A stretch of 64,000 bases of DNA. Source: Prosthecobacter fusiformis. GTDB taxonomy: Bacteria; Verrucomicrobiota; Verrucomicrobiia; Verrucomicrobiales; Verrucomicrobiaceae. The DNA lies in assembly GCF_004364345.1 (NCBI RefSeq), contig NZ_SOCA01000008.1, positions 62,001-126,000 on the forward strand, in the 5' to 3' direction. The position numbers and the translations under genes are program-made. This document shows positions 42,816 through 51,783 of this stretch, one piece after another; positions within the stretch are counted from its first letter, which is position 1, and each line of letters begins with the position of its first letter. Below the pieces are notes generated by a model. That model made no database searches and was not told where the DNA came from. It saw only the letters and a program-made list of their open reading frames with translations.

Positions 42816-43715
42816 ATGAAACATCTCCTTTCCATCGAGCAGCTCAGCGCCGCTGAGATCGAAAGCCTGCTCGAGCAGGCCGCCGTTCTGAAGAAGAACC
42901 GCAAAACCTGCCCCCAGGTGCTGGCGGGCCAGAACTGGGCGCTCATTTTCAGCAAATCCTCCACCCGCACCCGCGTCAGCTTCGAAGTCGGCGTCCGCGA
43001 GCTCGGTGGCCAGGTCATGTTCCTCTCTTCGGCAGACATTCAGTTAGGCCGGGGTGAGCCCATCAAGGATACCGCCCGCGTCATGGGCCGCATGATCGAT
43101 GGTGCCATCATCCGCACCTTCGCCCAGCAGGATGTCGTGGACTTCGCCGAATACAGCGGCATCCCCACCATCAATGCCCTCACCGATGACGAGCACCCCT
43201 GCCAGATCCTGGCCGACCTGCAGACCATCAACGAGCGCTTCGGCTCCTGGAAAGGTCGGCGCGTCGCCTTCCTCGGCGATGGCGATTGCAACGTCGCCCG
43301 CTCCTGGATCTGGGCCAGCGCCCGCCTCGGGTTCGAGCTGGTCATCGGCGCTCCCAAAGAGTTTCAACCTGCCGCCAGCTTCATGGCGCAGATCCCCGGA
43401 AACACCGTCACCATCACCGATGATCCCAAAGCTTCCGTGGACGGCATCGATGCCATCTACACCGACGTCTGGGTCAGCATGGGCAAGGAAGAGGAAGCCG
43501 CCGGCCGCATCGAAACCCTGCGCCCCTGGCAAATTAACAGCGATCTTTTGAAACACGCCAAAAGCGACGCCATCGTCATGCATTGCCTGCCCGCCTATCG
43601 CGGCAAAGAGATCACCGAAGAAGTCCTCGAAGCCCAGGCCAGCGTCATCTTTGACCAAGCCGAAAACCGCCTGCATGCGCAGAAAGCCGTCCTCGTTGCC
43701 CTGGCCCGGAAGTAA
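42816..43715 (+). CDS. argF: Ornithine carbamoyltransferase
   Basis: Makes citrulline from ornithine and carbamoyl phosphate. 299 residues. The carbamoyl-phosphate loop is FSKSSTRTRVSFEVGVRELG, followed by HPCQILADLQTI and the ornithine-site region DAIVMHCLPAYRGKEITEEV; DAIYTDVWVSMGKEEE is the expected OTC motif. It separates from aspartate carbamoyltransferase by HCLPAYRG. Third gene of the arginine cluster, 80 bp after argD. Confidence 0.95.
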   Translation: MKHLLSIEQLSAAEIESLLEQAAVLKKNRKTCPQVLAGQNWALIFSKSSTRTRVSFEVGVRELGGQVMFLSSADIQLGRGEPIKDTARVMGRMIDGAIIRTFAQQDVVDFAEYSGIPTINALTDDEHPCQILADLQTINERFGSWKGRRVAFLGDGDCNVARSWIWASARLGFELVIGAPKEFQPAASFMAQIPGNTVTITDDPKASVDGIDAIYTDVWVSMGKEEEAAGRIETLRPWQINSDLLKHAKSDAIVMHCLPAYRGKEITEEVLEAQASVIFDQAENRLHAQKAVLVALARK

Positions 43716-43757
43716 TCCCTCGTTGACCTCGGTGGCCTGAGAACCGAGCACTGTCCC

Positions 43758-44210
43758 ATGCACCGCCACACCCTCACCGACCGCGTCCAGTTCGCCGATA
43801 CGGACATGGCGGGCATTGTCCATTTCTCCAATTTCTTCCGTTACATAGAGCGTGTGGAGCATGATTTCTTCCGCGCTCTAGGCATGTCCATCTGGGACAA
43901 ATCCGCCGAGATTCCCGTGGATGAGCGTGTGGGCTGGCCGCGGGTGCATGTCTCCTGCGACTTCCGCGCACCGCTTGTTTTTGAGGAGGAATTCACCATG
44001 GAGCTCCTTGTGGAGGAAGTGCGGCCCAAGACCCTCCGTTACCTCGTCCGTTTTTGGAAGCAGGATGGCGCACTGAGTGCTGAAGGAAAACTCGTCGCCG
44101 CCTGTGTGCGCAGAGATCCTGCAACAGGCAAAATGAAAGCCGTCACCATCCCGGATCGTATTCGCTCCCGCATCACCGCCGCTCCACCCGAGCTGCTCGC
44201 CCCCGTCTGA
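43758..44210 (+). CDS. Hotdog-fold acyl-CoA thioesterase (YbgC/4HBT type)
   Basis: 150 residues. QFADTDMAGIVHFSNFFRYI contains the catalytic Asp of the 4-hydroxybenzoyl-CoA thioesterase family, followed by ERVEHDFFRALGMSIWD. The remainder forms the hotdog strands (HVSCDFRAPLVFEEEFTMEL). The substrate is unknown. It follows argF by 42 bp and may be co-transcribed, though a metabolic link to arginine is not apparent. Confidence 0.88.
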   Translation: MHRHTLTDRVQFADTDMAGIVHFSNFFRYIERVEHDFFRALGMSIWDKSAEIPVDERVGWPRVHVSCDFRAPLVFEEEFTMELLVEEVRPKTLRYLVRFWKQDGALSAEGKLVAACVRRDPATGKMKAVTIPDRIRSRITAAPPELLAPV

Positions 44211-44232
44211 TCTCACTCCCTCTCCCGCTCTC

Positions 44233-44850
44233 ATGGATACCTATTTCGTCGCAATCAATGGCCAGCAGCAGGGACCTTACGGGCTCGCCCAGATCGAGGT
44301 CATGATGAATACTGGCAAGATCAAGCCCAGTGATCTCTGCTGGCAGGAGGGCATGCCCGCCTGGCAGCCCATCCATTCCGCCATCCCCTCCCTGGCCGAT
44401 TACGTCGTCCCATCGGATACCTTCAATCCCTACGCCCCGCCCCAGGCCGTCTTGACGACTTCGGCTCCTTCTCTCAAAGGCAGTTACGGGGGCATCGGCC
44501 GCCTCGCTTACTTCGGCACCAGCTTTCTGGTCGGTGTCTTCAACGCCATTGCTTCCGCCGCCCTGAAGGACAGCGTCGCCGGGACCCTGGTGGCCTTGGC
44601 CTTCATCATTGTCGCCTCCCTGGTCATTGTTTATCAGCGCCTGAAAAACATCGGCATGAATCCCTGGTGGTGCCTGCTCAGCATCGTCCCCATTGCCAAT
44701 TTTTTCATCGCCTTCCGCTGTCTGGCCTTTCAGGAAGGCTATGTGGAAACGGGTAAAATGGATAAGGCAGGTGTTATCGTTGCCTGGATCTTTGGCATCC
44801 TCATGGCCTTGATGTTGGTAGGCATTGTCATGTTGCTCAGGAATGCCTAG
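44233..44850 (+). CDS. GYF_2-domain membrane protein (DUF805-like)
   Basis: 205 residues. The N-terminal GYF_2 domain is YFVAINGQQQGPYGLAQIEV and LCWQEGMPAWQPIHSAIP (residues 3-60). A linker (YAPPQAVLTTSAPS) leads to four membrane segments, with YQRLKNIGMNPWWCLLSIVP and CLAFQEGYVETGKMDKAG typical of DUF805-like modules. It is 22 bp after the thioesterase gene and paralogous to the gene at 44986. The function is unknown; GYF_2 domains probably bind proline-rich peptides. Confidence 0.88.
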   Translation: MDTYFVAINGQQQGPYGLAQIEVMMNTGKIKPSDLCWQEGMPAWQPIHSAIPSLADYVVPSDTFNPYAPPQAVLTTSAPSLKGSYGGIGRLAYFGTSFLVGVFNAIASAALKDSVAGTLVALAFIIVASLVIVYQRLKNIGMNPWWCLLSIVPIANFFIAFRCLAFQEGYVETGKMDKAGVIVAWIFGILMALMLVGIVMLLRNA

Positions 44851-44874
44851 GCTCGGCACCCCATCATGACCCGC

Positions 44875-44905
44875 GAAATAACCAGGAATGGCTCCTGGTT
44901 ATTTC
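44875..44905. terminator. Perfect 13-bp hairpin between the two GYF_2 genes
   Basis: GAAATAACCAGGA / TCCTGGTTATTTC with a 5-base loop ATGGC. The right arm supplies a TTATTTC tail, so it can act as a terminator for the first gene. Confidence 0.75.
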
Positions 44906-44985
44906 TCCATTCCATCACCTAAGAATTGACAGGCGGTGCAAACAGTCCATTTGAAGCAGCAGACGCATCTCCTGAAGCCCGCTGC

Positions 44986-45645
44986 ATGAACCCTTACTAC
45001 GTCGCCCCCAACGGTAAGCAACAAGGTCCTTATACCCTGGCCCAGTTGCAGGCCCTGCTCAATGCGGATCAGATCCAGACCACCGACATCTGCTGGCGTG
45101 AGGGCATGCCCGGCTGGCAGACCATCCACAGCACCATCCCCAACCTGGCCAAGGAGACCCCTCCTGCCCCCCCTGCGCCCGGTGGCATCATCCGCCTTGT
45201 GCGCCCCACGCGCAGGTCCCTGACCATTTACAACAATAGCAGTCATGGGGGCATCAGCCGCCTTAGCTACATCGTCATCACCTTCTTTTTCATCATCCTT
45301 GCGGGGCTGGGCTATACCCTCATGAAAAACGACCCTGGCCACATCCTCATCAGCAAATACAGCACCCACATCCTCATTGGTTTTGCTCTCCTGGTGTTTT
45401 CCTCTATCTTCCTGCGGCTGCAAAACATCGGCATCAATCCGTACTGGAGCCTCTTCCTTTTCATCCTGCCCCCGGTCCTGATCCCCATGAGCATTCTCTG
45501 CGCCGTCTGCCAGGAAGGATTTGCCAGTGAACAAAGCCTCGACCCCAGCGGCAAGATCATCGCTTTCATCGCCGCCTGTGTCTGGATTCCACTCCTCATT
45601 GCCGCCGGGTTCCTGGTTTATACGCAATTGCGTTTCCTCCGTTGA
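44986..45645 (+). CDS. Second GYF_2-domain membrane protein
   Basis: 219 residues from the ATG at 44986 (MNPYYVAPNGKQQGPYTLAQ). The GYF_2 domain continues with ICWREGMPGWQTIHSTIPNL. The C-terminal membrane part has four hydrophobic segments and the block LRLQNIGINPYWSLFLFILP, equivalent to that of the neighbouring paralogue. The middle linker is longer and Pro-rich. It is likely a local duplication followed by divergence; function unknown. Confidence 0.88.
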   Translation: MNPYYVAPNGKQQGPYTLAQLQALLNADQIQTTDICWREGMPGWQTIHSTIPNLAKETPPAPPAPGGIIRLVRPTRRSLTIYNNSSHGGISRLSYIVITFFFIILAGLGYTLMKNDPGHILISKYSTHILIGFALLVFSSIFLRLQNIGINPYWSLFLFILPPVLIPMSILCAVCQEGFASEQSLDPSGKIIAFIAACVWIPLLIAAGFLVYTQLRFLR

Positions 45646-45777
45646 TTCGGATCACCTCACCCGCCTTACACTTCAGGCTCAGAACCAAGAATAACTTGGT
45701 TCATGAAGGTTTTTGATCCACATAAGCCGCCTCCAACGTTTCCCACCGACGTGAATCCCTCAACCCCCAAATCCACC

Positions 45778-46332
45778 ATGCTTCCCAACTGGCTCATCTT
45801 CGCCCTGCTCACTGTGCTCTCCTGGGGCGTTTATGGAATCATTCTTCACAAAGGCCGTGGCCTCATGCCGGATGGCACCCTGCCTGGGCCAGAGACCGGC
45901 AATGCCAGCCTGAAAGCCTTTTTGTTCGTCGGCATCGCCTATTTCGTCGTCGCCGTGCTCGGCCCGGTGCTCGTGCTCTGGCAGCGCGGCACGAACTGGA
46001 GCTTCACCGGCAGCGGCATGACCTGGAGCTTCATCGCCGGCGTCGCCGGTGCCCTCGGTGCCTTCACGCTCGTTCTCGCCCTCGGTGCCGCCGCCGCCAT
46101 CTATAAAGGTGCCGCCCCGGCCGCCGTCATGCCCATCGTCTTTGCCGGTGCGCCTGTCGTGAATACCGTCGTGGCCATGCTCCTGCATCCGCCTGCCGGT
46201 GGGGTGAAATCCCTGCCCTGGCAGTTCGTCGTCGGCATCCTGCTGGCCGCTTGTGGAGCCTTCATGGTGGCCAAATTTGCCCCTACCAACCGCCCGGCTG
46301 CCAAGGCCCCAGGCGTCGCCGCCAAGCACTGA
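45778..46332 (+). CDS. DMT-like integral membrane protein
   Basis: 184 residues from the ATG at 45778 (MLPNWLIFALLTVLSWGVYG); an upstream ATG at 45703 would add 25 polar residues. About five hydrophobic segments with an EamA-like start (LTVLSWGVYGIILHKGRG) and GAAPAAVMPIVFAGAPVVNT. At half the length of full DMT permeases it may work as a dimer. Its stop overlaps the start of the CCA-transferase gene (TGATG), so translation is coupled. Confidence 0.78.
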   Translation: MLPNWLIFALLTVLSWGVYGIILHKGRGLMPDGTLPGPETGNASLKAFLFVGIAYFVVAVLGPVLVLWQRGTNWSFTGSGMTWSFIAGVAGALGAFTLVLALGAAAAIYKGAAPAAVMPIVFAGAPVVNTVVAMLLHPPAGGVKSLPWQFVVGILLAACGAFMVAKFAPTNRPAAKAPGVAAKH

Positions 46333-47642
46333 TGCTGCAAGCAGCCACCCACGTCATCCGCACCCTGCGGGACCATGGCCACCAGGCCCTCCTGGCGGGC
46401 GGCTGTGTGCGTGACTTCCTGTTAGGCAAGGATCCCAAGGACTACGATGTAGCCACCAGCGCCACGCCGCAGCAGGTCATCGCCCTCTTTCCCGGCGCAC
46501 TCACCGTCGGTGCCCATTTCGGCGTCGTCATCGTCAAGCGGGACGGCCACCAGATCGAGGTCGCCACCTTCCGCACCGATGGCAGTTATAAGGATGGCCG
46601 CAGGCCGGAAAGCGTCACCTTTGCCACCGCGGAGGAGGATGCCCAGCGCCGGGATTTCACCATCAACGGCCTCTTCCGCGATCCTGTGGAAGATCGCATC
46701 ATTGATTATGTAGATGGTCAAAAGGACCTGGATGCCCGGCTACTGCGTGCCATTGGAGATCCCTCACGCCGCTTTGCCGAAGACCGCCTGCGCCTGCTCC
46801 GGGCCATCCGTTTTGCCACCGTGCTGGATTTTGAAATCGAGCCCGCCACCTGGCAGGCCGTCTGTGATCACGCCCAGGCCATCACCACCGTCAGTGCCGA
46901 GCGCATCCGCGATGAACTGGTGAAAATCTTCCTGCATCCCAACCGCCTGCGCGGCTTTGACCTCCTGGTGGACAGCGGCCTCATGCAGGGTGTCCTGCCG
47001 GAGATCCTCGTCCTCAAAGGCGTGGAGCAGCCCCCGCAGTGGCACCCAGAGGGGGATGTCTTCATCCACACCCGCCTCATGCTCAGCCTCCTGCCGGAGC
47101 AGGTTTCCCTGCCGCTGGTCCTCAGCGTGCTCCTGCATGACATCGCCAAGCCCGCAACCTTCACCGTGGATGAGGGCACTGGCCGCATTCGCTTCAATGG
47201 CCATGACAAACTGGGCGCGGAAATGACAGGCGACATCCTGCGCAGGCTGAAATTTCCCAATGACGTCATCGAGCCTACCCAGGTGGCCGTGGAGCACCAC
47301 ATGGCTTTCAAGGACGTCAAAAAAATGCGCAACAGCACCCTCAAGCGCATGATGGCCCGGCCTACTTGGGAGGATGAGATGGCGCTGCACCGTGTGGACT
47401 GCCTCGGGTCTAACGGATTGTTGGACAATTACGAGTTCATGAAGGAAAAGGCGGAGGAGTTCTCGCAAGCACCTCTCATTCCTCAGACACTCATCAACGG
47501 CCGCGATCTCATCGACCTCGGCTGGCAGCCCGGCAAGGTCATGGGGGCCGCCCTCATCGCCGTCCAAAACGCCCAGCTCGAAGGCCTCGTCACCACCCGC
47601 GAGGAAGCCCTGGCCTGGATCCAGGCGAATTGCAGCCCGTGA
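46332..47642 (+). CDS. CCA tRNA nucleotidyltransferase/poly(A) polymerase family, with HD domain
   Basis: 436 residues from the ATG at 46332, which overlaps the previous stop. Nucleotidyltransferase head: LLAGGCVRDFLLGKDPKDYD with the catalytic Asp pair in DYDVAT, then HFGVVIVKRDGHQIEVATFR and RRDFTINGLF. RFAEDRLRLLRAIRFA is the RNA-binding neck. An HD phosphohydrolase-type domain follows (SVLLHDIAKPATF). It adds or repairs the tRNA 3' CCA. Splitting into A- and CC-adding enzymes occurs in some bacteria and cannot be excluded. Confidence 0.92.
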   Translation: MLQAATHVIRTLRDHGHQALLAGGCVRDFLLGKDPKDYDVATSATPQQVIALFPGALTVGAHFGVVIVKRDGHQIEVATFRTDGSYKDGRRPESVTFATAEEDAQRRDFTINGLFRDPVEDRIIDYVDGQKDLDARLLRAIGDPSRRFAEDRLRLLRAIRFATVLDFEIEPATWQAVCDHAQAITTVSAERIRDELVKIFLHPNRLRGFDLLVDSGLMQGVLPEILVLKGVEQPPQWHPEGDVFIHTRLMLSLLPEQVSLPLVLSVLLHDIAKPATFTVDEGTGRIRFNGHDKLGAEMTGDILRRLKFPNDVIEPTQVAVEHHMAFKDVKKMRNSTLKRMMARPTWEDEMALHRVDCLGSNGLLDNYEFMKEKAEEFSQAPLIPQTLINGRDLIDLGWQPGKVMGAALIAVQNAQLEGLVTTREEALAWIQANCSP

Positions 47643-47680
47643 TCCTTCCCTAACATTCCACCACGCATCCTTTCCTTTTT

Positions 47681-48262
47681 ATGGCCGAAGTCCCCTCCAC
47701 CCGCATCCTTCCCCTTGGCAGCATCGCCCCCGAGTTCGAACTCCCCGATGCCACCGGTCAGACCTTCACCCTGGATGATGTGCGCGGCCCACGTGGCCTG
47801 CTGGTGATGTTTGTCTGCAATCACTGCCCCTTCGTCATCCACCTCGCTTCAGCCCTCAGCGCCTTTGCCAAAGAGCTGGATACCCAGGGCATCGGCGTCG
47901 TCGCCATCAATTCCAACGACATCGAAAAATACCCCGCCGATGCTCCGGACAAGATGCTCGCCTTTTCCGCCCAATACGACTGGCAGCTCCCCTACCTCTA
48001 CGATTCTGACCAAAGCGTGGCCCACGCCTACGTCGCCGCCTGCACCCCGGATTTTTACCTCTTCGATGGCGAGCTGAAGCTGGCCTACTGCGGCCAGTTC
48101 GACAGCTCCCGTCCCAAGAATACCACCCCCATCACCGGGGATGACCTCCGTGAAGCCGTGCGCGCCATGCTGGCAGGTGAAGCCCCCCTTTCCACCCAGC
48201 GCCCCAGCACCGGCTGCAACATCAAGTGGAAGCCCGGCAACGAGCCGGATCATTTCAAATAA
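47681..48262 (+). CDS. Thioredoxin-fold (AhpC/TSA-like) protein
   Basis: 193 residues without a signal peptide. The peroxiredoxin-like start APEFELPDATGQTFTLDDVR is followed by the active-site motif VMFVCNHCPFVIHLASAL, a CxxC (CNHC). Later blocks are VVAINSNDIEKYPADAPDKM, VAACTPDFYLFDGE and STGCNIKWK. This CNHCPF group is widespread and presumed to be a cytosolic thiol oxidoreductase. It is 38 bp after the CCA-transferase gene on the same strand. Confidence 0.9.
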   Translation: MAEVPSTRILPLGSIAPEFELPDATGQTFTLDDVRGPRGLLVMFVCNHCPFVIHLASALSAFAKELDTQGIGVVAINSNDIEKYPADAPDKMLAFSAQYDWQLPYLYDSDQSVAHAYVAACTPDFYLFDGELKLAYCGQFDSSRPKNTTPITGDDLREAVRAMLAGEAPLSTQRPSTGCNIKWKPGNEPDHFK

Positions 48263-48366
48263 GACTAGACCGCTCCCTCGCCCCAGGGATTGGGGAGAGG
48301 GGCTCATCGAACTCTGATGTGATGTGGATAGGGTTTCCGCCTCATTGCCCCCCAACGCATCACCTC

Positions 48367-49515
48367 CTACTTCTTCACCTCCGTCACCTCAATCGGCGTG
48401 GATTCGATCTTCGATTCCACCCCGCGCAGATGCAGGTCGAAGAACTGCTTCAGCCGCTGGTCCAGCACCTCACTGCGAAAGCCGTGACCGCCCCCGGTCA
48501 TCTCTTGCAGGATGGAAGGCACACCCGCCTGGGTCAGCGCCGCATGAATCTCCTGCCCCTGGGCAAAAGGCACCACAGGATCCTTCGTCCCATGCGCAGT
48601 GAAAAAGGGTGCGTCACCCGCGCTGGCATGCGTCACCGGGGATGCCTCTTTGGCCACAGCTTCACGCTCCGGCACCGGCCCACCCAGCAGCAGCGCCTCC
48701 GGGTAGTCGCCACCCTGGGTACGGTTGATCGTGCTTTTCTGCTGGATCATCGTCAGGAAGTTTTCCGGCCCGTAGTAGTTCGCCACGCAGGTCACCTTGC
48801 TGTCCTGGTCCAGGTGCTGGCCCAGGCTGCCTTCCAGCTCCTTCACATCCCCGCTTGTGCCCAGCATGGACACTAGGTGCCCGCCAGCGGAGGTCCCCCA
48901 GACGCCGATCTTCGTCGCATCCAGCCCATACTCTGCCGCGTGCGCCTTGATCCACCGGATCGCCGCCTTGCAGTCATGGATCTGCGTGGGCCACTGGGAC
49001 TCCCCCGTCAGCCGGTATCCCACAGACACCCCTGCGTATACACCAGTGGTCACAAAGCGGCCTAGCCCGCCGATGCCCCCGCTCTTGTCCCCATTGCGCC
49101 AGCCACCCCCATGAATGTAAACGATGACCGGCAGCGGCTTTTCTCCCTTCCGCTCCTTCGGCAGATACAGGTCCAGCTTCTGCCGTGGATTGTCCGTGCC
49201 CGCATAAGCCAGGTCCAGCTTTGCCTCCACACCCGCAGGCAAAGGTCTTTTTCCTGCTGCCGGACGCTCCGGTTTCCCGCGCCCTGCTGCGATGGCCTGA
49301 TGCTCCTCCTTGGAGATGAATCCATCCTTGTCCGCATCCACCCGGTCAAAGTTACCCCGCATCCGCTCCGGCAGCTCTTCTTTTCCCAGCTTGCCATCCT
49401 GGTTCGCATCCATCTGGGTAAAGATTCGCGCCAGCCGCTCCGCCGGAGCCACTTGTTGGGCCGAGGCATTCAGCGCGAGAGAAAATAGACACGGGAATAG
49501 CAATGCAGACTTCAT
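48367..49515 (-). CDS. Exported EF-hand plus alpha/beta-hydrolase esterase
   Basis: 382 residues from the ATG at 49515 (MKSALLFPCLFSLALNASAQ), with a signal peptide. Two EF-hands (DANQDGKLGKEEL, DADKDGFISKEEH; residues about 35-75) with intact calcium ligands precede a BD-FAE/esterase domain. It contains the oxyanion HGGGW in VIVYIHGGGWRNGD, nucleophile Ser in VWGTSAGGHL, Asp in KDPVVPFAQG and His in GGGHGF. It likely removes acyl groups from polysaccharides outside the cytoplasm. Calcium-module fusions are frequent in Planctomycetes and Verrucomicrobiota. Confidence 0.9.
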   Translation of the reverse strand: MKSALLFPCLFSLALNASAQQVAPAERLARIFTQMDANQDGKLGKEELPERMRGNFDRVDADKDGFISKEEHQAIAAGRGKPERPAAGKRPLPAGVEAKLDLAYAGTDNPRQKLDLYLPKERKGEKPLPVIVYIHGGGWRNGDKSGGIGGLGRFVTTGVYAGVSVGYRLTGESQWPTQIHDCKAAIRWIKAHAAEYGLDATKIGVWGTSAGGHLVSMLGTSGDVKELEGSLGQHLDQDSKVTCVANYYGPENFLTMIQQKSTINRTQGGDYPEALLLGGPVPEREAVAKEASPVTHASAGDAPFFTAHGTKDPVVPFAQGQEIHAALTQAGVPSILQEMTGGGHGFRSEVLDQRLKQFFDLHLRGVESKIESTPIEVTEVKK

Positions 49516-49554
49516 GGTCCCGCATAAACTCACCCCCCGGCGAAAAGTTTCACC

Positions 49555-49875
49555 TTATTCCGCAGGCTCCATGGAGGCCTTCATCGACCCCACGCTTTCC
49601 TTCATGCGCGGGTCCGCCCCGTATTCGTGGATTTGCTCCACCCGCAGCTCCGCCAGTTCCTTGTGGCAAGTCACCACGATCACCCGGTCACTCTCATCCA
49701 CCTCGCAGGCGATCCGGTAACCCTTCTTCTCATCATAGCCAAAGATGGCCATCATCATCTCGATCACATACGCATACGTGTGCGTGTCATCATTGTGCAG
49801 GATCACGTGATACGGCGGCTCCAGGTCCGGCAGCATCTGCGGCTGGGCAGGGGCTGTACGCGGCCGCTCCGGCAT
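49555..49875 (-). CDS. clpS: ATP-dependent Clp protease adaptor
   Basis: About 106 residues from the ATG at 49875 (MPERPRTAPAQPQM); an ATG at 49947 would lengthen the tail. The ClpS core is YHVILHNDDTHTYAYVIEMM with the N-degron pocket residues, then FGYDEKKGYRIACEVDESDR and ELAELRVEQIHEYG. It delivers N-end-rule substrates to ClpAP. The C-terminal 20 residues (MKESVGSMKASMEPAE) go beyond the core. It is monocistronic, between the esterase and DegQ-type genes. Confidence 0.9.
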   Translation of the reverse strand: MPERPRTAPAQPQMLPDLEPPYHVILHNDDTHTYAYVIEMMMAIFGYDEKKGYRIACEVDESDRVIVVTCHKELAELRVEQIHEYGADPRMKESVGSMKASMEPAE

Positions 49876-50020
49876 CACAGGGGCTGCCGCGCGAAAACAA
49901 CGGATCTGAAGAGTTTCTTCCACATCCTTACCATGCACCAGATGCACCGTTTCTCAACCCCCACCACAACAAAGCCCGTGCCCCACACAGGGACACGGGC
50001 CTTGGTCAAATGCTGGCGGA

Positions 50021-51637
50021 TCAGTTCTTGTTCACCATGAACAGCATCGTATCACCGGCACGATAGACCTTCAGCAGGATGGTTTTCTCGTTCGTCTTCG
50101 CCATTTCGCGGGCCTCACCCACCGCACGGACCGGGTTCTTGTTCACATTCATGATCACATCCCCCTCCTCCATGCCCATGGCCGCTGCCTTGCTTTCCGT
50201 ATCCAGTTTCGTCACGATCACGCCCGTGATTTCCTGGGGCACGTCATAGCGCTCCCGGGTCGCCGGGGTCAGGTTCTGCACCGTCACCCCAGGCAGGATT
50301 TCAGCCATGTTCTGGCCAGTCACCCCACCGCGTCCAAATCCATTGCTACTCTCCTCCGTCTGCGCCACCGGGCCGGAGCCTGGCAGCTCACCCAGCTTGG
50401 CCTTGATCGGCATGCTCTGCCCATCACGCAGCACCGTCATCGTCACTTCCGTGCCCGGCTTGCGGGCACTCACGATGAGGCGCAGCTTCGCACTGCCGTC
50501 CACACGCAGACCGTCCAGCGCCGTCACCACATCACCCACTTCCACTCCGGCTTCTTTCGCAGGGGAGTTGTCCGTCACCCGGCGCACCAGCGCACCGCCC
50601 TGGTCCTGCAGGCCAAACATTTCTGCCTTCTCACGGTCCAGATCTTCCAGCTCGATGCCCAGGAATCCACGACGCACAGAACCGTTGTCGATCAGGTCCT
50701 CCACGATGCGCATCGCCATGTTCACCGGAATGGCAAAGCCGATGCCCGCATTCATGCCGGAGCGTGAAAGGATGGCCGTATTGATGCCCACCACACGCCC
50801 CAGTGCATCCACCAGCGGTCCACCGGAATTCCCCGGATTGATAGACGCATCCGTCTGGATGAAGTCCTCATACCCCGCCGTGCGGCCACGGCGCACGATG
50901 TTCATGCCGCTGCGGCCCAGCGCACTCACGATGCCCTGCGTCACAGATCGGTTCAGCTCCATCGGCGCACCCGCCGCCAGCACGATGTCTCCCACGCGCA
51001 GCTTGTCACTGTCACCCAGCGTTGCCTGCGGCAGGCCTGTCGCATCAATCTTGATCAACGCCACATCCGTCAGCGGATCCGTGCCGATCACCTTCGCCAC
51101 ATACGTGCGGGTCACACCATTGATCTCCACCACCGCTTCGATCTTGTCCGCCTCACCCACCACGTGGTTGTTCGTCATGATATAGCCATCTGTCGAAACG
51201 ATGAAACCCGATCCCACACCGTTAGGCTTCAGGGGGGCCTCTGGCTCTGGCGCATTGCGGCGGCCATTGCCACCTCCGCGCTGTCCACCGCGTGGCTGGT
51301 CATCCTCAGTATCAGGAATGCCATCCTCACCGAAGAACCGGTAAAAGAAAGGGCGCAACTGCGGCGGGATGTCTTCAATCTCCGGCGTCTCCTCCCCTTT
51401 CCCACCATAGGCAAAGATGGTCACCACGCTCGGCAGGATCTTTTCCACCACCGTTGCATAGCTCATTTGCAGTTGGCCACCATCCGGCAGGGGCGTGGCA
51501 TCCGTCAGCAGCCGGGAATGAAACTCGCCCGCGGCTAGCTTCGGCGGAGATTTGATGTCCGCAAAGCCAGGGCTGACGGATAGCGTCAGCAGCCCCGCTG
51601 CGGTCAGGATATGGGTCAGTCGTGTGGTTGTTTTCAT
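50021..51637 (-). CDS. DegQ/DegP-type periplasmic serine protease (Do family)
   Basis: 538 residues from the ATG at 51637 (MKTTTRLTHILTAAGLL) with a signal peptide ending near PGFA. The frame extends upstream without a convincing start. Triad: His in YIMTNNHVVGEAD, Asp in GTDPLTDVALIKID, Ser in INPGNSGGPLV. Two PDZ domains follow (FLGIELEDLDREKAEMFGLQ; then VTVQNLTPATRERYDVPQEI). A Gly/Arg-rich LA-loop (RGGQRGGGNGRRN) is inserted before the catalytic His. It is the canonical envelope quality-control protease, distinct from the pair at 16-19 kb. Confidence 0.94.
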   Translation of the reverse strand: MKTTTRLTHILTAAGLLTLSVSPGFADIKSPPKLAAGEFHSRLLTDATPLPDGGQLQMSYATVVEKILPSVVTIFAYGGKGEETPEIEDIPPQLRPFFYRFFGEDGIPDTEDDQPRGGQRGGGNGRRNAPEPEAPLKPNGVGSGFIVSTDGYIMTNNHVVGEADKIEAVVEINGVTRTYVAKVIGTDPLTDVALIKIDATGLPQATLGDSDKLRVGDIVLAAGAPMELNRSVTQGIVSALGRSGMNIVRRGRTAGYEDFIQTDASINPGNSGGPLVDALGRVVGINTAILSRSGMNAGIGFAIPVNMAMRIVEDLIDNGSVRRGFLGIELEDLDREKAEMFGLQDQGGALVRRVTDNSPAKEAGVEVGDVVTALDGLRVDGSAKLRLIVSARKPGTEVTMTVLRDGQSMPIKAKLGELPGSGPVAQTEESSNGFGRGGVTGQNMAEILPGVTVQNLTPATRERYDVPQEITGVIVTKLDTESKAAAMGMEEGDVIMNVNKNPVRAVGEAREMAKTNEKTILLKVYRAGDTMLFMVNKN

Positions 51638-51783
51638 GTTGGAATAAGGATTCAAAATGCGTAACTGCGCAGAACCTATGACGGAAACGTTGAGCGATTG
51701 TTGAAAACTATTGTACACACAAAAACGCTCCTCTGCGACGTTTAGCCGCCCCTCCTCCCAGGAAAGATCGACCCGCGATTCCC

